From Alphaproteobacteria bacterium (GTDB taxonomy: Bacteria > Pseudomonadota > Alphaproteobacteria > Caulobacterales > Aquidulcibacteraceae), in contig JAGWZE010000009.1 in assembly GCA_018969015.1 (NCBI GenBank), positions 45,780-109,779 of the forward strand: 64,000 nt of DNA, in the 5' to 3' direction. Shown here one piece after another: positions 53,922 to 62,167 of this stretch. A model generated the notes under the pieces. That model was not told the origin of the DNA. It did no database searches and worked only from the letters and a program-made list of their open reading frames with translations. The first letter of the stretch is position 1. Each line of letters opens with the position of its first letter. Both the position numbers and the translations under genes were made by a program.

Positions 53922-55850
53922 ATGCTTTCACTCTCGTTTCCCGATGGCGCCGTTCGTCAGTATCCGGACGGGTCGACGCCGCTCGCCATCGCCGAATCCA
54001 TTTCCAAGGGTCTCGCCAAGAAGGCCGTCGCCGCGAAGGTCGATGGCCAGTGGTGGGATCTTGCGCGCCCGCTCGAGAAAGATGGCCGCCTCGAACTCGT
54101 TACGCGCGACAGCGCCGATGGTCTCGAAGTGCTGCGCCACGATGCGGCGCACGTGCTCGCGCAGGCCGTGCAGGAGCTTTTCCCCGGCACGCAGGTGACG
54201 ATCGGGCCGACGGTCGAGGACGGGTTCTATTACGATTTCGCCCGCGCCGAGCCGTTCTCGACGGACGATTTCGAGAAGATCGAAAAGCGCATGCGCGAGA
54301 TCGTGGATGCGGATCTGCCGATCACGCGCGAGGTGTGGAACCGCGAAGAGGCGATCGCGCACTTCAACGGCATCGGTGAGACGTTCAAGGCGCAGATCAT
54401 CGACGACATCATCCCGCCGGGCGAGGCGATCACGGTGTATCGCCAGGGCAAGGACTGGAAGGATCTGTGCCGCGGCCCGCACCTGCCGTCCACAGGGCGG
54501 CTGGGCAAGGCGTTCAAGCTGATGAAGCTCGCCGGCGCCTACTGGCGCGGCGACGCGAAGAACCAGCAGCTGCAGCGCATCTACGGCACGGCCTGGGCCG
54601 ACGAGAAGCAGCTCGAAGCGTATCTCACGCGCCTCGAGGAAGCCGAAAAGCGCGACCACCGCAAACTCGGCCGCCAGCTCGATCTCTTCCACATGCAGGA
54701 AGAGGGGCGCGGCATGGTGTTCTGGCACGACAAGGGCTGGGCGCTGTGGCGCACGATCGAGGCCTATGTGCGCCGCCGCCTCGACGCCGCCGGCTACATC
54801 GAAGTGAAGACGCCGCAGGTGCTCGATCGCACGTTCTGGGAAAAGTCCGGCCACTGGGACAAGTACCGCGAGAACATGTTCGTCTGCGAAACCGCGGAGG
54901 AGGAGACGCTCTCCCTCAAGCCGATGAACTGCCCGGGCCACGTGCAGATCTTCCGCTTCGGCCAGCGTTCCTACAAGGAACTGCCGTTGCGGATGGCCGA
55001 GTTCGGCGCGTGCCACCGCTACGAACCTTCGGGCTCGCTGCACGGCCTGATGCGCGTACGGGCGTTCACGCAGGACGACGCGCACATTTTCTGTCGCGAG
55101 GACCAGATCGAAGACGAGGTCGCCGACTTCATCCGCCTGGTGCGCGTCGTGCACGGCGATTTCGGCCTCACGGCGAGCCACGTGAATCTCGGCACGCGTC
55201 CCGAAAAGCGCGCCGGCACGGATGAATTCTGGGACAAGGCCGAAGGCATGATGGCCAACGCCGCGCGCAAAGCCGGCATCGAGCCCGTAATCGCCGAGGG
55301 CGACGGCGCCTTCTATGCGCCGAAGCTCGATTTCATCGTGAAGGACGCGATCGGCCGGGAATGGACGTGCGGCACGATCCAGCTCGACTACGTGCTGCCG
55401 GAGCGGTTGGATGCCGAATATGTCGGCGAGGACGGCGCCAAGCACCGCCCGGTGATGCTGCACCGGGCGATTCTCGGCTCGTTCGAGCGATTCATCGGGA
55501 TCCTGATCGAAAATTTCGCAGGCGCGTTCCCGATGTGGCTCGCGCCGGTGCAGGTGGCCGTCGCGACGATCACCTCGGACGCCGAGCCCTATGCGCAAGA
55601 GGTCGCGGCGACGTTGCGGCGCGCGGGCCTGCGCGTGGAGACGGATCTGCGCAACGAGAAGATCAACCTGAAAATCCGCGAACTTTCGCTCGCCAAGACG
55701 CCGATCATCGCCGTCGTCGGGCGCAAGGAGGCGGAAGAAGGGAAGGTCGCGCTGCGGCGTTTGGGCGGCGAAACGCAGGTCGTTCTGTCGCTCGACGAGG
55801 CGGTGCGGACGCTCGCGGCGGAGGCCGCGCCGCCGGACTTGCGTGGATAG
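53922..55850 (+). CDS. thrS: Threonyl-tRNA synthetase
   Basis: A 642-residue class II synthetase with an N-terminal TGS domain ([20 protein letters not shown]), the second additional domain that edits misacylated Ser-tRNA ([17 protein letters not shown]), the catalytic core with zinc Cys in [10 protein letters not shown] and [20 protein letters not shown], and a C-terminal anticodon domain. The ATG at 53922 follows CAGAGG. Essential gene. Confidence 0.97.
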   Translation: MLSLSFPDGAVRQYPDGSTPLAIAESISKGLAKKAVAAKVDGQWWDLARPLEKDGRLELVTRDSADGLEVLRHDAAHVLAQAVQELFPGTQVTIGPTVEDGFYYDFARAEPFSTDDFEKIEKRMREIVDADLPITREVWNREEAIAHFNGIGETFKAQIIDDIIPPGEAITVYRQGKDWKDLCRGPHLPSTGRLGKAFKLMKLAGAYWRGDAKNQQLQRIYGTAWADEKQLEAYLTRLEEAEKRDHRKLGRQLDLFHMQEEGRGMVFWHDKGWALWRTIEAYVRRRLDAAGYIEVKTPQVLDRTFWEKSGHWDKYRENMFVCETAEEETLSLKPMNCPGHVQIFRFGQRSYKELPLRMAEFGACHRYEPSGSLHGLMRVRAFTQDDAHIFCREDQIEDEVADFIRLVRVVHGDFGLTASHVNLGTRPEKRAGTDEFWDKAEGMMANAARKAGIEPVIAEGDGAFYAPKLDFIVKDAIGREWTCGTIQLDYVLPERLDAEYVGEDGAKHRPVMLHRAILGSFERFIGILIENFAGAFPMWLAPVQVAVATITSDAEPYAQEVAATLRRAGLRVETDLRNEKINLKIRELSLAKTPIIAVVGRKEAEEGKVALRRLGGETQVVLSLDEAVRTLAAEAAPPDLRG

Positions 55851-55921
55851 GCTGCGAATAAGCTGAACACAGGCGGATGCGGCGTCTTGTAGCCGCCGCA
55901 TTCCGCGCTACGCTCTCTTGC

Positions 55922-56803
55922 ATGGATCCCAAGGCCACGCGCTCCAAATCGGTCCACGCCGAAACCGACGTGCGCGTCACCGGCGTCGTCGTCGTGACGA
56001 GCGACGCCGTGTCGGCGTCGCTCGATCTGTGCCTGCGCAGCGTGCTCGCCGATCCGTGGGTCGACGAGCTGGTGCTGGTGGACGCGGGCGCGCCACCGGC
56101 GATCGCCTCCACGCTGCGCGCCCTCAAGGCCGACCGCCGGGACGTCACCTTGCTGCGCGTTCCCGTCGAGGTCGGGATCGCCGAGGCCCGCAATCGGGCC
56201 GTCGCCCAGGCTCAGGGGCGCTGGCTCCTGTTCGTCCAGCCCAACGTCGCGTTGCAGCGCGGCGCCGTCGCCCGGATGGTCGCGGCCGGCCGCTCCGCCG
56301 CTTCGCCCTGGATCGTGGGCGGGCGGGTGCTCGACGCCAAAGGCCGCGAGCGCCTCGATGCGCGCGGCCCGCTCCCGACGATCGGAAATTCGTTCGCCGC
56401 CGCGCTTGGCTGGCGGCGCAAGACGCCCGCCGCCGGCGCCCTGCCCACGCTCGTCCCGGCTGTGGGCGGCCAGATGATGATGACCCCGCGGGCCGATTTC
56501 GTGGCCCTCGGCGGCTTCGAAGGCGCCGATCTGGAGCCGGCCGAGGCGTTCGATCTGTGCCGCCGCGCCGTCGACGCCGGCGGGCAGGTGCGCTTCGCCC
56601 CCCGGGCGGAAGGCGTTGAGTTCCAAGCGCAAACGCGTGCGGGCGCGGCTGCGGCTGGCAAGGCCGCGCGCGGGCTTTCGCGGTATTTGGCCCGTGCGGC
56701 GCGCTCGCGGCGCGAGCGGGCGGCCGTCGCCGTCGCCGCGCCGGTCATCGGCGCGCTGATGGTTTTGCGGGGCATCGTCGAAGGATTAGTGCGTCGCCGC
56801 TAG
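55922..56803 (+). CDS. Glycosyltransferase family 2 protein
   Basis: A 293-residue GT2-type protein with VTGVVVVTSDAVSASLDLCL, then ELVLVDAGAPPAIA in place of the usual DDGS, an EARNRAVAQAQGRWLLF strand and QPNVALQ rather than a D-x-D. A hydrophobic C-terminal helix (AVAVAAPVIGALMVLRGIV) suggests membrane association. The missing second acidic motif means it may be an atypical or inactive member. The ATG at 55922 is preferred to an upstream one at 55877, which lacks coding character. A terminator-like inverted repeat follows. Confidence 0.78.
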   Translation: MDPKATRSKSVHAETDVRVTGVVVVTSDAVSASLDLCLRSVLADPWVDELVLVDAGAPPAIASTLRALKADRRDVTLLRVPVEVGIAEARNRAVAQAQGRWLLFVQPNVALQRGAVARMVAAGRSAASPWIVGGRVLDAKGRERLDARGPLPTIGNSFAAALGWRRKTPAAGALPTLVPAVGGQMMMTPRADFVALGGFEGADLEPAEAFDLCRRAVDAGGQVRFAPRAEGVEFQAQTRAGAAAAGKAARGLSRYLARAARSRRERAAVAVAAPVIGALMVLRGIVEGLVRRR

Positions 56804-56852
56804 GTGGACGTTCTCTATTCACGACGATTTAGCGAAAATTTTTTCCGTCCAC
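56804..56852. promoter_or_regulatory. AT-rich inverted repeat before the IclR-type gene
   Basis: Perfect 7-base arms GTGGACG (56804-56810) and CGTCCAC (56846-56852) flank a 35-base AT-rich loop that includes GAAAATTTTTTCC. It is the most AT-rich spot in this part of the window. It may serve as a terminator for the GT2 gene or an operator and promoter for the downstream HTH gene about 95 bases away. Confidence 0.4.
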
Positions 56853-56946
56853 TCCCTGGACTTCGTTCAAACGGGCGCCATTTCCGGCTGTGCCCGGGGC
56901 GAACGGTTCGCCTTCCGGTTATGTTGGAAAGGGTCGGGGAGCGACT

Positions 56947-57240
56947 ATGCACGCTGTAAAATCGGAACCCGTACGTCCCATCCGCGCACTTCTGCGTGGC
57001 CTCCAGGCGCTTGCCGCGCTGACGGCCGGCGAAGGCCTGACCGTCACAGAGACGGCCCGGCGCGCGCGCCTCCCGCGGACGACGGCTTATCGCGTCCTCG
57101 AAACCCTGCGCCTCGGCGGCTATGTCGAGCGTGACTCGGACGATCGCTATCGCGCGACGGCGAAAGCCGCGGAACTTTCAATCTCCCAGCCTCAGCACAC
57201 GAACGGCGCGGCGGCATCGCGTCAATCGTCGGCGGCTTGA
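56947..57240 (+). CDS. IclR-type HTH protein lacking effector domain
   Basis: A 97-residue protein with the winged HTH of IclR regulators: PIRALLRGLQALAALTAGEG, TVTETARRARLPRTTAYRVLET and LGGYVERDSDDRYRAT. The usual effector-binding C-terminal domain of about 170 residues is missing, and a polar tail (SISQPQHTNGAAASRQSSAA) ends it. It overlaps the convergent GT39 gene by 19 bases. It may be a naturally minimal DNA-binding protein or a truncated relic. The ATG at 56947 is the first reasonable start. Confidence 0.78.
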   Translation: MHAVKSEPVRPIRALLRGLQALAALTAGEGLTVTETARRARLPRTTAYRVLETLRLGGYVERDSDDRYRATAKAAELSISQPQHTNGAAASRQSSAA

Positions 57241-58967
57241 GGCGCGCGCTCGACGCGACCCGGCGTCAAGGCCACGATCTCGCCGTTGGAATAGTTCCGT
57301 CCGGTCACGGGCGGGCCCAAGGGCGCAAATCGCAAGCCCCGCGCGCCAAGTCCCGCGTCGAGCGCGATACGTTGGCGCTGCTCAACGAGCAGCGCTGCGC
57401 CCGTCGGCGCCGTCGCGCCCGCCGTTGCGCCATCCGCGAGCCGCGCCCGTGTCTGCGTCATGAAGACGAGGCTCGGCTCCCGATATCCCACGATCCAGAT
57501 CGGCTGTTCCGTCGTGCTCGGCGCGTCAGCTCTGCGTGGATGAAGCCCGGCGCGCTCGAGCGCCTGTGACGCTTCCCGACTGATCAGCAAACTCTGCATC
57601 GACGGCGCGAGCTTTTCGCGCGCCACGAACGTGAACGTCAGCGCCGCAGTCAGCGCCAGCGCGACGAGCGCGTCCGCGCGGCGCGCCATCGCGAGGGCGA
57701 CGAGCCACGCCGCGATCACGGCGGCGCCGACGATGGCGGTCTGTCCGACGCGCTGCGACGCCGGCGCGCCATCCGGCGGCAGGAAGGCCGTCAACGCGGC
57801 GCACACGGCCACAAGTCCGCCCGCCGCGAAGGTCGCCACGCCGATCGACGTCCAGCGCGTCTTCGTCCAGCGCCCGTCCGTCATCGCCACGAGCCCGGCC
57901 CCCGCCAGAAGCGCGATCGCGGGATAGGCGGGCAGCGGATAGTGGGCGAGCTTCACCGGCGCGATCTCGAACGCGAGGAAGATCGGCACGGCCCAGGCCA
58001 CCAGCACCCGCAGCGGAGCAAGCGTTTCGTCCTGTGGCGGCGACCGCATCGCGCGGGCCGCAAGACGCGCCGCCGGCGCGAGCGCGACGGCGAGCGGAAA
58101 CGAAAGGAACGCGAGCAGCGCGAGATGCAGGCCAGGCGGGCGGAACGGATGCTCGCCGCCGCCGAACAGTTTCGTCGCGAGATCGCGCCGCACCGCTTCG
58201 TCGACGAACGCGCCCTGCGTGGCGAGCTCGATCGCCACGAACCACGGCGTGACGATCAGCGCCGCCGCGATCGGCCCCCACGGCGCGAGCAGCGGGCGCA
58301 TCCAGTCGATCCGCCGTTCCCACACCGCGAGGGCGGCCAGCGACAACGCCGCCACGGCGGGCGTGACCGGCCCCTTGATCATTACGCCCGCCCCGAGGGC
58401 GGCCCATGCCAGAAAGGCGAGCCCGGCCCCCGTGCTCTCCGGCGGGCGCACCCGCAGGCGCGCCAGCGCCGCCATCATCAGCGTGGTGACGCCGCACAGC
58501 ATGGAGTCGGTCTTGGCGATCATGCCTTCGGTCGAGAGCAGCACGCACACGCCCAGCATCGCTGCGCCGGCGAATGCGGCCCTTCGGCCGACGAGCGCGG
58601 TCCCGGCCCAGAACGCGGCGAGCGTCGCCAGTATGGCGCCCGCCATCGAGGGCAGGCGGTAGGCCCAGATTTCGCGCGCCTCCACGCCGGTCGTGGCCGC
58701 GACCGCCGCCGCCTGCAGCCAATGGATGCCGATCGGCTTCTTGTTGCGCGGGGCCTCCTGCACGGCGATGCGGACATAGTCGCCCGTCTCGAGCATCTGC
58801 GCCGTCGCCTGGGCGTAGCGGCTTTCGTCTCGATCGAGCGGCGGGATGGAGAAGAACCCGGGCGCCACCCCGCAGATCGTGATCAGCGCCAGCAGCACGT
58901 AGGCCCGCACGCCGCGGCTGAGGCGGTCGAGCAGGTCGGGAGCGGGGGGCTGCGCCATGACCGGCAC
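57222..58967 (-). CDS. ArnT/PMT-like glycosyltransferase family 39 (second copy)
   Basis: A 581-residue multi-pass membrane protein with the acidic loop motif PPLDRDESRYAQATAQMLE, then PRNKKPIGIHWLQAAAVA, clearly paralogous to the GT39 at 2920-4578 (PPTDRDESRY; IYWLQSAAV). About twelve helices and a C-terminal periplasmic part follow. It probably transfers a sugar from a polyprenyl donor to lipid A or protein. It is divergent from the GT2 gene at 59082 by 114 bases. The start may be the internal ATG of MAQPPAPDLL. Confidence 0.92.
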   Translation of the reverse strand: MPVMAQPPAPDLLDRLSRGVRAYVLLALITICGVAPGFFSIPPLDRDESRYAQATAQMLETGDYVRIAVQEAPRNKKPIGIHWLQAAAVAATTGVEAREIWAYRLPSMAGAILATLAAFWAGTALVGRRAAFAGAAMLGVCVLLSTEGMIAKTDSMLCGVTTLMMAALARLRVRPPESTGAGLAFLAWAALGAGVMIKGPVTPAVAALSLAALAVWERRIDWMRPLLAPWGPIAAALIVTPWFVAIELATQGAFVDEAVRRDLATKLFGGGEHPFRPPGLHLALLAFLSFPLAVALAPAARLAARAMRSPPQDETLAPLRVLVAWAVPIFLAFEIAPVKLAHYPLPAYPAIALLAGAGLVAMTDGRWTKTRWTSIGVATFAAGGLVAVCAALTAFLPPDGAPASQRVGQTAIVGAAVIAAWLVALAMARRADALVALALTAALTFTFVAREKLAPSMQSLLISREASQALERAGLHPRRADAPSTTEQPIWIVGYREPSLVFMTQTRARLADGATAGATAPTGAALLVEQRQRIALDAGLGARGLRFAPLGPPVTGRNYSNGEIVALTPGRVERAPQAADD

Positions 58968-59081
58968 GATAGGGCGCAGCCGAGGGCGGGACCAGCGGGT
59001 GACGGCGCAATCTCAACGGGGTAAGAGGACCCGCCCGCCATTTTTGCCGCGCCTGCGCGCCGCCCAAGGACCGCTTCGATC

Positions 59082-59813
59082 GTGCCCGAACCCGTCGAAC
59101 TCAGCGTCGTCGTTCCCATGCACGACGAGGCCGGCAATGCGGGCGCGCTGGTGGCGGAGATCGCCGCCGCGCTCGAGGGGCGGTCGTTCGAGATCATCGC
59201 CGTGGACGACGCCAGCCGCGACGGCACCCGCGCCGAGCTCGCCAGCGCCCGCACCCGCACGCCCCAGCTGCGCATCCTCGCCCACCGCCGCAACGCCGGT
59301 CAGAGCCGGGCGATCCGGTCCGGCGTGCTCGCCGCGCGGGCCCCCGTGGTGCTCACGCTCGACGGCGACGGCCAGAACGATCCCGCCGATCTGCCCCGTC
59401 TGGCCGCGCGCCTCACGCGGCCGGACGCCCCGGCCGATCTGGCGATGGTCCAGGGCCAGCGGACCAAACGGCAGGACACGGCGGCCAAGCGCCTCGCCTC
59501 CCAGGTCGCCAATGGCGTGCGCAAGCGCGTGCTCGGGGACGGCGCGGAAGACTCCGGATGCGGCATCAAGGCGTTCCGCCGCGACGCCTTCGTCCGGCTC
59601 CCTTATTTCGACCACATGCACCGGTACATGTCGGCGCTGATGTTGCGCGAAGGCTATGCCGTCGAATTTTTGCCGGTAAACCATCGACCTCGCGGGGCAG
59701 GGCGGTCGAAATACACCAATGTGGGGCGACTCGTTGCAGCCTTGACGGACCTGACCGGGGTCCTTTGGCTGCGCAGCCGCTTTCGCAATCCTGGCGGGGC
59801 AGACGAGTTATGA
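59082..59813 (+). CDS. Glycosyltransferase family 2, DPM1/ArnC-like (second copy)
   Basis: The 243-residue protein has LSVVVPMHDEAGNAGALVAE, the AVDDASRDGT motif and TLDGDGQNDPADLP, with the last motif identical to that in the GT2 at 4575-5309. It probably forms a polyprenyl-phosphate sugar for the adjacent GT39. GTG start. Its stop overlaps the ATG of an upstream-extended version of the following membrane-protein gene. Confidence 0.9.
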   Translation: MPEPVELSVVVPMHDEAGNAGALVAEIAAALEGRSFEIIAVDDASRDGTRAELASARTRTPQLRILAHRRNAGQSRAIRSGVLAARAPVVLTLDGDGQNDPADLPRLAARLTRPDAPADLAMVQGQRTKRQDTAAKRLASQVANGVRKRVLGDGAEDSGCGIKAFRRDAFVRLPYFDHMHRYMSALMLREGYAVEFLPVNHRPRGAGRSKYTNVGRLVAALTDLTGVLWLRSRFRNPGGADEL

Positions 59814-59896
59814 GCCGTCAATCGAATGTGGAAACCGCCGCAATCGCCATCGAGGGGGCTCGACGGGCGCGGCGCGGTGCGCGGAGGGAAGATCCG

Positions 59897-60328
59897 ATGG
59901 GGGCTGCGTTCAACGTTTTTCCGCTGATCCTGATACCGGTCATCATCTACAACCTGAACGCCTTCGTCGGCTCCGCGCTGGAGAGCGCGCAGGCCGTCCG
60001 CGAGCGCCTGCTCGAGAAGGTGTTCGCGGTGCCGATGGCGTCGAACGTGCAGTGGATCGTCACCTGGGGTGACCTCTTGCTGCTGATTTCGCTCGTTCTT
60101 TTGTTCATCGAGCTGCTCAAGAGCACGTCCACGGGCGCCTCGGCGATCTTCAACCACGCGCTGTCGATGCTGGTGTTCATCGTCTGCCTCGTGGAGTTCC
60201 TGCTGCATCCGGCCTTCGCCACGACCGTGTTCTTCCTGATCATGGTGATGTCGCTGCTGGACGTGCTGGCCGGCGTGATCGTCACGATCGTCTCGGCCCG
60301 GCGCGACGTGGATTTCGAGAAGCAATAG
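59897..60328 (+). CDS. Hypothetical inner-membrane protein
   Basis: A 143-residue protein with three or four hydrophobic helices (FPLILIPVIIYNLNAF; LLLLISLVLLFIELLK; MLVFIVCLVEFLL; VFFLIMVMSLLDVLAGVIV) and short charged loops. The ATG at 59897 has GGAGGGAA 6 bases upstream, which is better than the ATG at 59810 that overlaps the GT2 stop. Function unknown. It may belong to the GT2 transcription unit. Confidence 0.82.
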   Translation: MGAAFNVFPLILIPVIIYNLNAFVGSALESAQAVRERLLEKVFAVPMASNVQWIVTWGDLLLLISLVLLFIELLKSTSTGASAIFNHALSMLVFIVCLVEFLLHPAFATTVFFLIMVMSLLDVLAGVIVTIVSARRDVDFEKQ

Positions 60329-60362
60329 GGCGCGCTCGCCGCCCGCCTTGGGCGACGTTCCC

Positions 60363-60458
60363 CGTCATCCTCGGCGCGCCGAAGGCGCGGCCGGGGATCC
60401 AGGGCCGTGCTGCGGCCGTCTGGATCCCCGACCTCGCGTTGCTCGGTCGAGGATGACG
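60363..60458. repeat. Palindromic intergenic element, family A copy 2
   Basis: A 96-base inverted repeat, reverse-complement orientation of the element at 23530-23626. Outer tips are CGTCATCCTCG and CGAGGATGACG; the right arm contains GGATCCCCGACCTCGCG and GCTCGGTCGAGG, matching the other element's left arm with small changes. The family therefore moves or is maintained as an asymmetric palindrome. With the following 24-codon gene it fills the gap between the membrane protein and the HTH gene. Confidence 0.8.
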
Positions 60459-60521
60459 TCAGCGGCGGTGTGACCTGCAGGGCGATCGGGGCGCGTCGCG
60501 CGGGCGATCGACCCCCTGCGC

Positions 60522-60596
60522 CTACCCCCCAAACCCCCAGCAGATCGCGAGCGCGATCAGGAAATCCAGCGTGCGCGGGGTGAGAAGGCGGGCCAT
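60522..60596 (-). CDS. Possible micropeptide (24 residues)
   Basis: A short open frame from ATG at 60596 to TAG at 60522 encodes a peptide starting MARLLTPRTLDFLIALAICW and ending G-F-G-G: a basic start followed by a single hydrophobic helix. No strong ribosome site is visible. Evidence is only the coherent membrane-helix pattern in an otherwise empty gap, so it is speculative. Confidence 0.3.
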   Translation of the reverse strand: MARLLTPRTLDFLIALAICWGFGG

Positions 60597-60659
60597 GGGC
60601 CTGTGCCTGCAAGGCGCGGGCCGCGCTAGGATGGGGCGCCCCGTTTCTGGAGACCCGTC

Positions 60660-61395
<736 letters not shown>

Positions 61396-61407
61396 TCAGC
61401 CGCTCGA

Positions 61408-62067
61408 TTACGCGCCGCCGCGGCCGAACATCCGATCCAGGAAACTCGGTGGCTTGGGGGGCGGGCGCATGTCGCGCAAACGCGGCTGGAATGGGAAGCG
61501 TCTGAGAACCGAGTAACGCGCCGTTCGTGGCGGTCCTCGGAACCGGAAGTTCGTATCGGGTTCATCTTGCCGCATTGCCCAAGTAGGGCGGCCGCTGACC
61601 AACGACGTTACGGCGCGAACGATATGCGTCGTGTCGGGCTCGCAGACGGCATGCGGCGCGCCAAGGTCCTGCATCTCCGAAACCAAACGGGTCCGGTGCT
61701 TTTGATCCGTCTGATCGACAAAGAGAACGGGAAGGCCGTAGCCGATGGCGGCGAGTTGGATTTCCCAGGTCAGCCATTCCGCACTGGTCGTCGCAACGCG
61801 GCTCGGCGCGATCAAAATGTCAGATGTGAAAATGCGCGCGGCGATTTCGGCCTGGATCTTCAGCTGTGCGACGCTGCCGCCTCGGGGGCCCTTGACCGCC
61901 TGGTCCTTCGAGAGCGACATGTCCTGAACGATGAAGCCTTGCCGGTTCAGCGCATTGATCACCGAGCCGTAAAGGGACTCATCGTGATCCCATCGATGGC
62001 TGATGAAAAGCCGCAGCTGACGTTCCTCGGAACCCGGCTGCCAGTATTCGAACGGTTGCGTCGCCAT
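61408..62067 (-). CDS. TIR-like (ThsB/DUF1863-like) domain protein
   Basis: A 219-residue protein. It begins with LRLFISHRWDHDESLYGSVI, then SDILIAPSRVATTSAEWLTW with EIQLAAIGYGLPVLFVD, the layout of Thoeris ThsB-type TIR proteins that make a cyclic-ADP-ribose signal, including the acidic residue of the WE pair. The C-terminal 65 residues are basic and Pro-rich (PPPKPPSFLDRMFGRGG). The effector ThsA is not in the window, so it may be an orphan sensor or a TIR acting alone. GC content looks lower than neighbours, suggesting acquisition. Confidence 0.75.
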   Translation of the reverse strand: MATQPFEYWQPGSEERQLRLFISHRWDHDESLYGSVINALNRQGFIVQDMSLSKDQAVKGPRGGSVAQLKIQAEIAARIFTSDILIAPSRVATTSAEWLTWEIQLAAIGYGLPVLFVDQTDQKHRTRLVSEMQDLGAPHAVCEPDTTHIVRAVTSLVSGRPTWAMRQDEPDTNFRFRGPPRTARYSVLRRFPFQPRLRDMRPPPKPPSFLDRMFGRGGA

Positions 62068-62167
62068 ACCCCACCTCGCTGCGTTTGCGCAGTCTCATGG
62101 CGTTAACGGAAGCGCGGGCTTCGGAAACGGTCAAGCCGGCGCGCCCAGAGCGAGGCGCCGCACGGCG

